Assembly: GCA_024427265.1 (NCBI GenBank)
Contig: JAKSVP010000002.1
Span: 1 to 64,000 of the forward strand
Source: Mycoplasmoidaceae bacterium
GTDB taxonomy: Bacteria > Bacillota_I > Bacilli_A > Mycoplasmatales > Mycoplasmoidaceae
Reading direction: 5' to 3'
Length of the DNA stretch: 64,000 nt
This document shows positions 40,932 through 49,301 of this stretch, one piece after another; the first letter of the stretch is position 1; every line of letters begins with the position of its first letter. Under the pieces are notes generated by a model. It worked only from the letters and a program-made list of their open reading frames with translations, did not search any database and had not been told where the DNA came from. The position numbers were made by a program, and so were the translations under genes.

Positions 40932-41072
40932 ATATCTATATTATATTTATATAGATTTTGTAATCTATATAAAGATGGTAATAAGGTTTATTATTAGAAT
41001 CTTATGGAGTAATTTATTGTTTTGGATCGACAGATGCGTCGGATTAATATGTGAACTTGGGATAAGAAAAAG
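40932..41072 (-). repeat. Cassette upstream repeat, copy 4
   Basis: Palindrome P8 (40946-40973) plus the long repeat, practically identical to copy 1 (38177-38312). Confidence 0.75.
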
Positions 41073-41089
41073 AGCCGAAGGCTCTTTTA
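41066..41089 (-). terminator. Terminator hairpin
   Basis: AAAGAGCC/GGCTCTTTT stem downstream of lipoprotein E. Confidence 0.7.
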
Positions 41090-41115
41090 AGATTTATTAT
41101 AAATTTTATCCTTAA

Positions 41116-41822
41116 TTATATAGACACATTAACTTGAAAATTTCAGATGGTAGGGAGGTTAAGAAATGGATCAAAAGTTGCAATAACTGAATAAGGGTTG
41201 GCTACTGTAGGGTTCCAACGAAAATAACCGGTTGGGTCCCAAGATATTTGAAGTGAATCAGATGTAGTTATACTAACCATTACAGTTGATGTCACATCGA
41301 TTTCTCTTGGCTCATCAGGAAGAAGGCGCTTAACTGTAATCTTATCTGTTGCGCCGGGTGTATTTAACTTTGCTTCATAAGAATTTTTTGTTCCTGAAAG
41401 AACAATTTTTGGTTCTCTAGAATTTATTTTTAAATTGAATGTATATTTATCAGAAGTAATGCCTTCATAAGAAGCCGTTAGTGAAATGCTATATTCATCG
41501 CTACTAATTTTGTCATCTCATCAAAGCATACATTCACCAATGCTTTTAACATATGATATATGTGATCCCAATGCAGAATCAATAACAATAGTGCTATCAT
41601 ATGATATATTTGTTTTTTTACTTCCTGTTGTTAGTCAAATAGATATAGAGAATGTCCAGATGTTCCTACAACTCCTTCAACTTTTCCAGATGAAGGGATT
41701 CCCTCTATCGTAATGTCATCTTCTTCTGGAATAGGTTGTTTTGAATCACCGCATCCCACCATACTCACCATCGGTGTTAGTGCAGTTAATGTTATAGGTA
41801 TTAATATAAGTTTCTTTTTCAT
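41116..41822 (-). pseudogene. Cassette lipoprotein E (GIPSE family), frameshifted
   Basis: Leader ..TPMVSMVGC GDSKQPIPEEDD then TIEGIPSSGKVEGVVGTSG; here one base is missing near 41660 and the frame ends at FD. In the next frame the family resumes: TFSISIWLTTGSKKTN, GTKNSYEAKLNTPGATDKI, WDPTGYFRWNPT, to VSI stop. Intact paralogues at 1346 and 26099 confirm the expected reading. The ATG is 4 nt after the stop of the next lipoprotein upstream, so the pair is an operon. Confidence 0.75.
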
Positions 41823-41826
41823 GCTA

Positions 41827-42288
41827 TTATTCCCCAGGATTAGCAACAAATGTTAAATAAGCATCATACTTTTCTTGTTGGAATCCAACTATAAATTCAA
41901 TCTTATGATATGTAGCATTTTTATCGATGATGATACCTTTTTTCTCACCTATTACTGCTTTTTTAAATGCTCCATCATCTATCTTTACCATACATAAATT
42001 TGGGTCAAAATTAAATTCATCACCAACAAGGCCAAGCATGTTTTTTGCCTCAAGTCTATATCCAGTAAAAGATTTATTGGATGGCAATTTTGATAAATCA
42101 ATAGAAACTGTATATGTTTTGTTAAGCTCAACCCACATTTTATTAGACGCAAGTGACTCACTTCCAAAACTTAGGATATTGCACACAAAATCTGCTTTTT
42201 CTGTATTTGGTTTTCCACACCCTACTAAACTTATTACTGGTGTTAAACCAGTAATAAGGGCCGTAGGTATTAATATTAGTTTCTTCAT
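41827..42288 (-). CDS. Cassette lipoprotein F
   Basis: A 153-aa lipoprotein (SLVGC GKPNTEK). The mature part (FVCNILSFGSESLASNKMWVELNKTYTVSIDL..) resembles none of the others. It is the first gene of a two-gene unit with the frameshifted lipoprotein E. Promoter TATAAT at about 42296 without the 12+12 palindrome; the interspersed element 42302-42412 lies behind it. Confidence 0.8.
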   Translation of the reverse strand: MKKLILIPTALITGLTPVISLVGCGKPNTEKADFVCNILSFGSESLASNKMWVELNKTYTVSIDLSKLPSNKSFTGYRLEAKNMLGLVGDEFNFDPNLCMVKIDDGAFKKAVIGEKKGIIIDKNATYHKIEFIVGFQQEKYDAYLTFVANPGE

Positions 42289-42301
42289 ATATCTATATTA
42301 T

Positions 42302-42412
42302 AGATTTTTAACCACTTCAATGTTTTAAGAAAGAGAAAGTAATGGTTTACCATTACTTTTTAATTTGTTAAGTCTTGAACCGGTTCTAAATGGTTGACAG
42401 CAAAAGAAAAAG
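42302..42412 (+). repeat. Interspersed ~110-nt element, copy 2
   Basis: TTTTTAACCACTTCAATG at one end and TTGAACCGGTTCTAAATGG..AGCAAAAG at the other match 48178-48290. An internal AGTAATGGT/ACCATTACT hairpin is at about 42339-42358. Confidence 0.6.
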
Positions 42413-42423
42413 AGCAAGACGCT

Positions 42424-42735
42424 CTATAATCTTATTTTTTCTTTGATTTGCTTAGAACTGTTATTTGCCTTGTCTTCACGGTCAATAACACTTGCACTAC
42501 GGTGTGAAGTTCTTTCAGCATGGTAAACTACTGCACCAAAGATAACCTTGATTGCACCGATAATGCCTAAGATTCCGCCTGCAAGGGCACCTAATACTGT
42601 AAAGGCAATAGCGCAACCTAGATTAGGGATTAGAGTAAATAACCCTAATACGATTCCAATAATCACTCCTGCAATAAGACATTGCAGACCTATTTTTAAT
42701 TGGTGTTTACCGTTCTCTAATGTATATTCAAACAT
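42424..42735 (-). CDS. Small membrane protein
   Basis: A 103-aa protein with two hydrophobic segments (CLIAGVIIGIVLGLFTLI and IAFTVLGALAGGILGIIG) and a charged tail (HAERTSHRSASVIDREDK). It follows the next membrane protein with a GGAGAT site 8 nt before the ATG, so both form an operon. No family recognised. Confidence 0.7.
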   Translation of the reverse strand: MFEYTLENGKHQLKIGLQCLIAGVIIGIVLGLFTLIPNLGCAIAFTVLGALAGGILGIIGAIKVIFGAVVYHAERTSHRSASVIDREDKANNSSKQIKEKIRL

Positions 42736-42745
42736 ATTTGATCTC

Positions 42746-43225
42746 CTATTTTCTAACTGCTTTTCTTGTTCTGATTCATAAGGATATAGAAATGCAGCAT
42801 GTTCATCCTGCAGTAATAAAGAATGAGAAGCTTAATACTGATAGCATTGGTGTTATAGCACTATCTACAAAAGGACAAATTAAGCCACATAGTATCCCTC
42901 AAAACAAAATAAATCCTGATGGAATAATGTTAGCAAGACTGACTCATAATTTATTTTCAATAAATCTAGAGCACAATGATTTTATTCCTATGATTAAGGA
43001 AAAAATTATTTGTAAAAGCATACCCAAATCAGCTAAATAACCAAAAACTACACCAATATAGAAATTTGCAGGTGGGGTTGTTGATCATGGTTGACCTCAT
43101 GGTATGATCAACATAGTCAAAATACCGCCAACCACTACCATAATAGAAGCTATCATATTAACTAATATTAAGTTATGTAATGTTTTTAATTTGGATGTAG
43201 ATCCATAAGTTTCATTCTCTGCCAT
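42746..43225 (-). CDS. Membrane protein with four TM segments
   Basis: A 159-aa protein beginning MAENETYGSTSKLKTLHNLI, with four hydrophobic helices (LVNMIASIMVVVGGILTMLI, VVFGYLADLGMLLQIIFSLI, ANIIPSGFILFWGILCGLI, MLSVLSFSFFITAGW) and a basic end. Because six TGA codons interrupt the standard-code frame it is easily missed. GGAGG ribosome site. Operon with 42424; palindrome P9 lies ~35 nt upstream. Function unknown. Confidence 0.75.
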
Positions 43226-43259
43226 ATTTTCCTCCTGAATAAAACACTCATATTATATA

Positions 43260-43287
43260 TTTATATAGATTTTGTAATCTATATAAA
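43260..43287 (-). promoter_or_regulatory. Palindrome box P9
   Basis: Perfect TTTATATAGATT/AATCTATATAAA palindrome upstream of a non-lipoprotein membrane operon, with TATATAATATGAG next to it as -10. Confidence 0.6.
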
Positions 43288-43341
43288 GATGGCGACTAAC
43301 TTTAGTTAAGGACCAAGATTAGTTTTATATAATTAGGGTAT

Positions 43342-43366
43342 AAAAAAGAGCTAACAGCTCTTTTTC
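43342..43366 (+). terminator. Terminator fused to promoter
   Basis: AAAAAAGAGCT/AGCTCTTTTT stem; its T-run continues into CTTTTATAAT, the -10 of the gene at 43385. Confidence 0.7.
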
Positions 43367-43384
43367 TTTTATAATTTATCTATT

Positions 43385-44020
43385 ATGAGTACTAGAAAAT
43401 ATAAGAGCAAGATTGATCCTAATCTAAAGTTAGAAACATTATTAGATAAAGATGAAAAAGTCTTATGAAAAGGCAAGCCTGTTAAGAAAGCATTTATCCT
43501 TAACAAGGTCTTTGCCTTCATTCCTATGGTTATTATCTTTCTGGCCATAGATATTGTCTTTATCGTAATGATGACTAGATGATGAAATGATTTACCCAAA
43601 CCAGTGCAAATCTTTTTGCCTATCTTCTTTGTTTTACAGCTAACACCAGTATGAATATGGCTAATTAATATTATCTTTGCTGTAAAACAATGAAACTATA
43701 CAGAATATATGGTAACAAACCGTAGAATCATTATTAAATCTGGTTTGTTTGCTGCAGGATTTCAATCAATCTACTACAATGAAATAAAAGCGGTTAATGT
43801 CCATGTGGGATTAATTGATAAGTGATGTCATGTAGGAGATGTCATGATTAGTTCAAGTGCTAGAGGACAAGGTGGTATCATTGACATCTTAGATCCATAT
43901 GGAGTTTATAAGATCATAGAAAAAGTAAGTAGAGAAGTAGCAACAGATATTTCCTTTCCTAATGCTTATCGTCCAGAAAACAACCCTGGTTATAAGACAG
44001 ATGTAACAATTAAAAAATAG
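43385..44020 (+). CDS. PH-domain (bPH2) membrane protein
   Basis: A 211-aa protein. Two TM helices (FAFIPMVIIFLAIDIVFIVM and VQIFLPIFFVLQLTPVWIWL) are followed by the bacterial PH signature YTEYMVTNRRIIIKSGLF .. IYYNEIKAVNVHVGLIDK .. VGDVMISS. Such proteins sit in the membrane with the PH domain in the cytoplasm; their role is unclear. Leaderless-type start 10 nt after TATAAT. Confidence 0.8.
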
Positions 44021-44040
44021 AGCATCTACTCTATTTTTTA
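44012..44040. terminator. Bidirectional terminator
   Basis: AAAAAATAGAG and CTCTATTTTTT arms at the convergence of 43385 and the DUF2779 pseudogene. Confidence 0.8.
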
Positions 44041-44041
44041 C

Positions 44042-45556
44042 TAGTTTTCATAAAGCATCAAGAACATCGACCATACTTTGAGTATCTAGTTCACAATACT
44101 TTAGCATATTATGTCTAGTTTGTTCTTGTTCTTTGCCAGACATTTTTATCATTTTAGGAAACATTGCTAGTGCTTCACCACCATTATGTACTTGGTCTAG
44201 GTTATGATAGTCATCTGCGTGTTCTGGGCAGATAGCAGGCATAACTTGTTTAATAGAGTTTGAACCATTTTGTGTAACACTATAGAAACAACAGTCTCTA
44301 AAAGGAATTAACAAATCTGCCATATGATCATGGATATTCATTAAATGTTCAGATAAATCTGGGAATCTAGATGCTAAATGTTTTAAAACAGTTTTTTAAA
44401 TGTCATATTAAATGACATAGATGTAACATTTAATGGAATGTCATTGCATAATTGTTTAGCAAGTTCATATTCACTGTCTAGTTTAGATCCTAAAAATTCT
44501 TTATGGATAGTCTTACCACATGGTTTATCTTGAATGTGTAAAGAATATTGGAAAGGAATTTGTTGATAGCATCCAACACCATCAAATGGTGGTACAGCCT
44601 CATTCATTGTTTCAAAGTCTAAGTGATAGATAGGAAACTTTAGACTTTGAAAGAAGTGTTTAATTAAATCCTTATTAACATATGGTTTTTGGTCATTATT
44701 CATATGCGTTTTCATTTGAATCATTTGATAAGGACTTAATTTAACCTTAAATTCAGATAAACGTTCTTTGTTATCTAAAACATTTTGGTAAGTGATAATA
44801 CCATGTTCAATCATGGTATGAGCTTTGGATGCTCATATGCCGCATAAATCTAAAACATTAGGTTGTGGTAGATTTTTATGACAGAATTCATAAAAATCAC
44901 AATTCTTACAGTTACCATAAGTTGGTAATTGTTTTAATTGTCTCATTAAAGTAATAGTGCTTGGTACTGTTTCACATTCATCTTTAAATAGTTTAGAGAT
45001 CTTTTGTTTATCTTTTAATTCTTCATGTAAACCATTTAGTGCATAAGGAACTAACATTTGTTTAACATCAATGTTACCTTTTCTAATGTAGTCTGGGTTT
45101 AAATGAAGAATGTAACAATTTTTAATTTCTAAACCACATAGTTCTAAAACATATTTTTGAAAAGCGACATCGGCTGCATATTCTTTAATATGCTTATAAG
45201 CATCAGTCGATGCTTTTACTTCATAGATATCATAGCCATCACCATTTTTAGCTAAGATATCTACAGCACAGAATAAATCTTCAAATAAGAATGATGCTTC
45301 GGCAATGTAGTCATTACTATCTAGTAGTTTTTTAGTAATAGCTACTTGATTTTTAATATCTACTATATCAGGGTTATCTTTTACCTTAACAGTATGAGCA
45401 AAGTATTGGTGAGCATAATCACCAATTAGCTTTCCTTCATCTATTCTTTTTTTGTTTAACTTCATCTGTTGGTTTAGCTTCATTACTATTATGTAGTTGG
45501 TAGTAATAAGCCCTAGGACAACTTCTAAAAGTTACATAGTGTGATTTTGTAATCAT
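44042..45556 (-). pseudogene. DUF2779 gene copy, two frameshifts
   Basis: This is a near-identical copy of 33649-35172c with two lesions. A T6 run became T7 (45447-45453), shifting frame just after the start (..DEVKQK). A C is missing after a T6 run near 44397, cutting FNMTFEK. Three open pieces remain. The fragments otherwise keep all motifs (Cas4-like Cys cluster, HLDFETMNEAVPPFDG), so decay is recent. Both lesions are at or next to T-runs, so slippage is likely. Confidence 0.85.
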
Positions 45557-45558
45557 TA

Positions 45559-46230
45559 CTATCTACCTCCATTTGAATAATAAACTTCGTTTACTGCTTC
45601 AATATAGCAAACATATGATGGATGGTTTTTATCATTTCTTGATAAGTACATATTTTTCTTTTTCAAATATGATAATTTTATTTCATCTCATAGTTGGTTT
45701 TGTTTTAATAGTGTAGCTTTATAGTCAATATCCTTAGACTTTGACATTGGTTCTCAAACCCATATGTCATTTTGAATTTTGCCAGTTTTCTTATGAATAA
45801 GACGGTATCGTGTTCCAAATTTGTCATCGATCGTTATTGCAATATCAAAACTAAACAGAGTTCCTTTTTTTGTCTTGCTTTTAAACTTTTGACTTGTTAT
45901 TGCACTAGTGGAATCTTGGCAATTGCTATATTTATGGCTAGATAATATTTCATTTAATTTATTAATGAAATACTCTTTAATAGGCCCACATTTGTTTATG
46001 TTTACCGTGTTCTTATCATAAGCAACAATTAAGAGATTATAGTCGAGATCTATTGGTTGATTGCCGTTTTGTGTGATTAAACTTTTTCTGCCACTTCCGA
46101 CTAAACGGATATCAATTTCAAAAAAATCATCTTCATTTACTTCATTTTGCAATTCTCTAATTATCTGATTGCAAATACTTTTCATTTCATTTATTAGTTT
46201 TTTATCTTTATTTACTAAAAATCTATACAT
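45559..46230 (-). CDS. Nucleotidyltransferase-fold protein
   Basis: A 223-aa protein (228 aa if the upstream ATG at 46245 is used). The NTase core is clear: IRLVGSGRKSLITQNGNQPI then DLDYNLLIV, i.e. GS followed after ~13 residues by DxD, and a third-strand GTLFSFDIAITID. This spacing fits OAS/CD-NTase or MNT-like enzymes. C-terminal helices follow (ATLLKQNQLWDEIKLSYL). The start at 46230 follows a TATAAT that lies inside the longer reading, so leaderless translation is favoured. Divergent from abiE. No CBASS effector is adjacent. Confidence 0.65.
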
Positions 46231-46284
46231 ATATTGATTATACATTTATATATAAATGTCAGTGTTTATTATTATGGACAAAAG

Positions 46285-46340
46285 ATTTTTTTATTTTCTC
46301 CAGTAAATGTAGTATAATGACATTAAGTGGAGAAAAAATA
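46285..46340 (+). promoter_or_regulatory. AbiE promoter with palindrome operator
   Basis: TTTTCTCCA..TAAATGT (left) and ACATTAA..TGGAGAAAA (right) form an inverted repeat that encloses a TATAAT -10 at 46313. AbiEi antitoxins are known to bind inverted repeats at their own promoter, so this is the expected operator. Confidence 0.65.
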
Positions 46341-46924
46341 TGATTAAGACTACACCCATTTTAGTTAATGAAATAAGCAATTTTGCCCAACCTAACCATA
46401 AGTTGCAAAGAATGGTTAGGGATGGTAAGATTTTTCCATTAAAGCGTGGTCTATATGAGACTGATGTTAATGCTAATCCGATGCGTTTAGCTAATATTAT
46501 TGTAAGCCCTAGTTACATTTCCTTTGCTACGGCATTATCATATTATGATTTAATCCCTGAAAGAGTCGTTTCTATTACATCAGCATCTTTTAATTTAAGA
46601 AAGTCAAAGTCATTTAAGAATAGATTTGGTCATTATGTATATCAAGATATACCAAAAAGTGCTTTCTGGTTAGGAGTAAAAACTATTGACCATGGAGATG
46701 GGCCCTTTCATATTGCAACACTAGAAAAGGCAATATGTGATGAATTGTATTTATTGCCACCAATGGATGATATAAAGCAATTAGAATATATGTTATTTAC
46801 TGATTTGAGATTTAATGAAGAAGTATTTAATACAATTAAGAAACCCGTGATTGCTAAGCTTGCTAAGTTATATCGCTGTAAGAATATCTATTTGCTTAAT
46901 GAATATTTAAAGGAGGTTAGATAA
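46340..46924 (+). CDS. abiEi: AbiEi-type antitoxin/regulator
   Basis: A 194-aa protein. The N-terminal winged-helix part (LVNEISNFAQPNHKLQRMVR, then DGKIFPLKRGLYET) and the central SYISFATALSYYDLIPERVVSITSA are typical AbiEi antitoxin features. In type IV toxin-antitoxin systems it represses its operon and opposes the toxin without binding it. The stop overlaps the toxin start (TAATG), the usual coupling. A palindromic operator covers the promoter. Confidence 0.85.
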   Translation: MIKTTPILVNEISNFAQPNHKLQRMVRDGKIFPLKRGLYETDVNANPMRLANIIVSPSYISFATALSYYDLIPERVVSITSASFNLRKSKSFKNRFGHYVYQDIPKSAFWLGVKTIDHGDGPFHIATLEKAICDELYLLPPMDDIKQLEYMLFTDLRFNEEVFNTIKKPVIAKLAKLYRCKNIYLLNEYLKEVR

Positions 46925-47793
46925 TGGACAATGTGCTTAAGACAATGTTAAATAAGCATCATGCAACTAATGTTAGTCAACAACGCAATGCATTGAGAGA
47001 AGAAATACAAAATTTAATTTTGTATTGTTTATCTAAAACTGATTTCTTTAAATATACAGCTTTTTATGGTGGGACATGTTTAAGAATTTGTCACAACTTA
47101 AATCGTTTTAGTGAAGATTTAGATTTTTGTCTAATTAAAGAACAAAAAGATTTTGACTTAAAAAAGTATGGTGAAAATGTAATTTTAACTTTGCAATCTT
47201 TTGGTTTAAAGGGACAATTATCATCAAAAGTTAAGAAAATTGAAACATCTGTTCTTTCGATGTTTATTAATTTTGATTTAAAAGAGCTAATTAAAACTTT
47301 TTATCCAACAGCTAACAAAGTTAAAGTAACACACGGTGAACGATTGTCTATTAAGGTTGAAGTTGAAACAAAGCCAACACCCGAAGCAGTAATTGAACCA
47401 ATTTATCTAATGTCACCTTATGGATTTGCAATTAAGAAATTTGATTTGTCTTCTTTGTTTGCGGCTAAAATCGAATGTGTTTTAGCAAGAAGCTGAAAAA
47501 TTCGTGGAATGAAGGGAAGAGATTTATTTGACTATGTATTTTATCTAGGATTAAATATTGGTTTTAATATTAAATATTTAACTGCTAGATGAAAACAAAG
47601 AAAAGTCATACCTTCTAATCACCATTTAACTTTACAAGAAGTTAAAGATGCTTTATATAAAAGGTTTAGTACCATTGATTATGCTAATGCTAAGGCTGAT
47701 GTTGTTAGCTTTATTGATGATCCACATTCTATCGATGTATGATCAGAAGAATTCTTTATTGATATTACAAACAGGTATTTAAAGGAGAAATAA
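46924..47793 (+). CDS. abiEii: AbiEii-type nucleotidyltransferase toxin
   Basis: A 289-aa protein. The NTase motif FYGGTCLRICHNLNRFSEDL-DF (GGTxLR..RxSEDLDF, about residues 41-63) is diagnostic of AbiEii, a GTP-dependent nucleotidyltransferase toxin whose tRNA-modifying activity is known for relatives. The C-terminal part (KIRGMKGRDLFDYVFYL) contains the conserved KxRDLFD block. Two-gene operon with abiEi; protects against phage by growth arrest in relatives. Confidence 0.85.
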
Positions 47794-47811
47794 AAAAGCC
47801 ATTAGGCTTTT
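47792..47811 (+). terminator. Intrinsic terminator
   Basis: AAAAAAGCC/GGCTTTT stem at the abiEii stop. Confidence 0.7.
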
Positions 47812-47813
47812 AA

Positions 47814-48110
47814 TTAATAGAATTTTATTTCATCTTCTGTGATTTCAATCGTAGATACAGTTGATGAACCATTGTTGGCTCTAGTGTAAACAAATTTGTT
47901 TACACCATCAGTATGAAAACCAATAGCTTCATCATAAATCGATCTAATGTAGTTATTTTCGTAGATTTTGCATCAGTCATCGTCATTTTTGTACCACTCT
48001 CTTAAAACCTTAGTTTTTCCAGAACTATTAAAATCTGTTACATAGAAGCCATCAACTTTTAAGGCTTCTTCTTTTATCATTGACCTCTTTATAATTGTGT
48101 AATATTTCAT
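47814..48110 (-). CDS. Small acidic protein, unknown
   Basis: A 98-aa protein MKYYTIIKRSMIKEEALKVD.. with three TGA codons read as Trp, ending EITEDEIKFY. GGAGAAAA precedes the ATG. No signal peptide or TM segment. No family recognised. Convergent with abiEii. Confidence 0.65.
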
Positions 48111-48177
48111 ATTTTTCTCCTTTAGTTTTACATTTTAGTTATATATTAAATTTTATTAATTTTAATTTTGACATATT

Positions 48178-48290
48178 AGGTGTTTTTAACCACTTCAGTG
48201 CTTAAGTAAAACTTAAGTAATGGTTTGATATGGTTTTATTTGAATTGAAGTTCTTAACCGGTTCTAAATGTTTAATAGCAAAAGAAAAAG
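48178..48290 (+). repeat. Interspersed ~110-nt element, copy 3
   Basis: TTTTTAACCACTTCAGTGC.. to TTAACCGGTTCTAAATGTTTAATAGCAAAAG. Internal hairpin CTTAAG-TAAAA-CTTAAG differs from that in copy 2. Confidence 0.6.
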
Positions 48291-48303
48291 AGCTAGTTGC
48301 TCT

Positions 48304-48681
48304 TTATTTTCTTCACAACCCATGAACATTGCAATAACAATAAGCAAAACGCAATTGTTCTTGGTCAGCTAATCTAAATCTAGCTGTTGGTGGACAGTGT
48401 GGTTTAAGATATTTGATTTGTCATCCTAAATTAGTTTCAATACATATTCATTCAATGTAGTGGGCTTCTTCCATGGGATGAACTTGTGATCCAATAGAAA
48501 CTGTAATTTGATTATTAGTAGTTTCTACTACTGGAATATGTTTTTCTTTTGCACCATCAGTAGTATTAGGTGTTATTTCATGCATTGGTTGACCACAACA
48601 TATCGTCTCTATTCCTGTCGGATATGATGTTACAACAATTACTTTATGACATATATCACATTTATAAAATTTTAATTGCAT
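48304..48681 (-). CDS. Desulfoferrodoxin-type superoxide reductase
   Basis: A 125-aa protein. The N-terminal desulforedoxin-like Fe site is visible (FYKCDICHKV, TICCGQPM). The catalytic Fe site ligands are present: EKHIPVVE, HPMEEAHYIEWI, and the final CNVHGLWRK (Cys and His). It reduces superoxide to peroxide without making oxygen, typical of anaerobes. The N-terminal centre keeps four Cys, so it is class I-like (desulfoferrodoxin). TATAAT at 48700 region; GAGGTAAACT ribosome site. Confidence 0.85.
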
Positions 48682-48707
48682 AGTTTACCTCTAGGGTTAT
48701 TATATGT

Positions 48708-48768
48708 TCCTATGATTTTAATTATGAACTAATGTTCATCACATTTAATTTAATTAAATGTCATAGGG
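48708..48768 (-). repeat. Three-way-junction element, copy 5 (no rRNA nearby)
   Basis: Read on minus: CCCTATGA, hairpin CATTTAAT/ATTAAATG, then hairpin ATGAAC/GTTCAT, then ATCATAGGA. Both hairpins have arms different from the other copies yet still complementary. It lies upstream of the superoxide reductase promoter. Confidence 0.65.
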
Positions 48769-48816
48769 ACTGGATAGGGTAGAAGTGGCGAACGCTAGTG
48801 AGCCTCGATTTAATTT

Positions 48817-48846
48817 AAAAAAGAGGTGGTTAACCTCTATTTTTTC
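48817..48846 (-). terminator. Intrinsic terminator
   Basis: AAAAAAGAGGT/ACCTCTATTTTTT stem at the end of the tiny-ORF operon. Confidence 0.75.
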
Positions 48847-48971
48847 TTTTTATTAGGAACGTGAATTACACTTCCATTATTAGCTCCTGGATATTCTGTT
48901 ACTATTGTCATATCTCCAGTATCTATATCCATATATGTTTTTGATCCTGTTCCATTATTTGGTCCGTACAT
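48837..48971 (-). CDS. Tiny 44-aa protein
   Basis: MYGPNNGTGSKTYMDIDTGD then MTIVTEYPGANNGSV and a Lys tail. GGAGAAAACT before the ATG. It follows the Trp-rich gene by 10 nt. No family recognised; its own terminator overlaps the stop. Confidence 0.55.
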   Translation of the reverse strand: MYGPNNGTGSKTYMDIDTGDMTIVTEYPGANNGSVIHVPNKKKK

Positions 48972-48981
48972 AGTTTTCTCC

Positions 48982-49194
48982 TTATCAATCATCGTCTTCG
49001 TCTTCTTCAAATAGGCCTATTGGTGCATCGAAATTGCTTTTCCCTCAGCCTGTGCCGCCTTCTTCTCAGTGATTTGTATTAGTTTTTGTTACTGATCTAC
49101 CATCTGAGCTTCTTCAGCAACCATTGTTTGTTTTAGTTCAGCTGTTTCCTTTTGAATCTCTTCAACAGCCTTTACCTGTTTTAGTTCAACCCAT
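48982..49194 (-). CDS. Tiny Trp/Gly-rich protein with internal repeat
   Basis: A 70-aa protein readable only with TGA as Trp (seven TGA codons). MGWTKTGKGCWRDSKGNS is followed by WTKTNNGCWRSSDGRS and VTKTNTNHW, i.e. two and a half ~16-residue repeats with a GCWR core, then an acidic tail LFEEDEDDD. Strong GGAGG ribosome site. Two evenly spaced Cys. No match recognised; it could be a secreted peptide precursor or a small beta-strand repeat protein. Confidence 0.6.
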
Positions 49195-49301
49195 AGTTAA
49201 ACCTCCTGTCCGTATATAGTATAGCACTTTTTTTGAAAAAAGATGCAATTATTTCTAAAAAGTTTCTAAAAATAATAAAAAGTAAGTATAATACTTATAT
49301 G

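Noticed and set aside
45559..47793. CBASS anti-phage operon
   Set aside because: Although a nucleotidyltransferase-fold gene is present, no effector (nuclease, phospholipase, TM protein) or Cap accessory gene adjoins it.
49005..49090. Possible rRNA-like or repeat DNA in the low-complexity stretch
   Set aside because: The periodicity is explained by the codons of the Trp-rich repeat protein on the minus strand.
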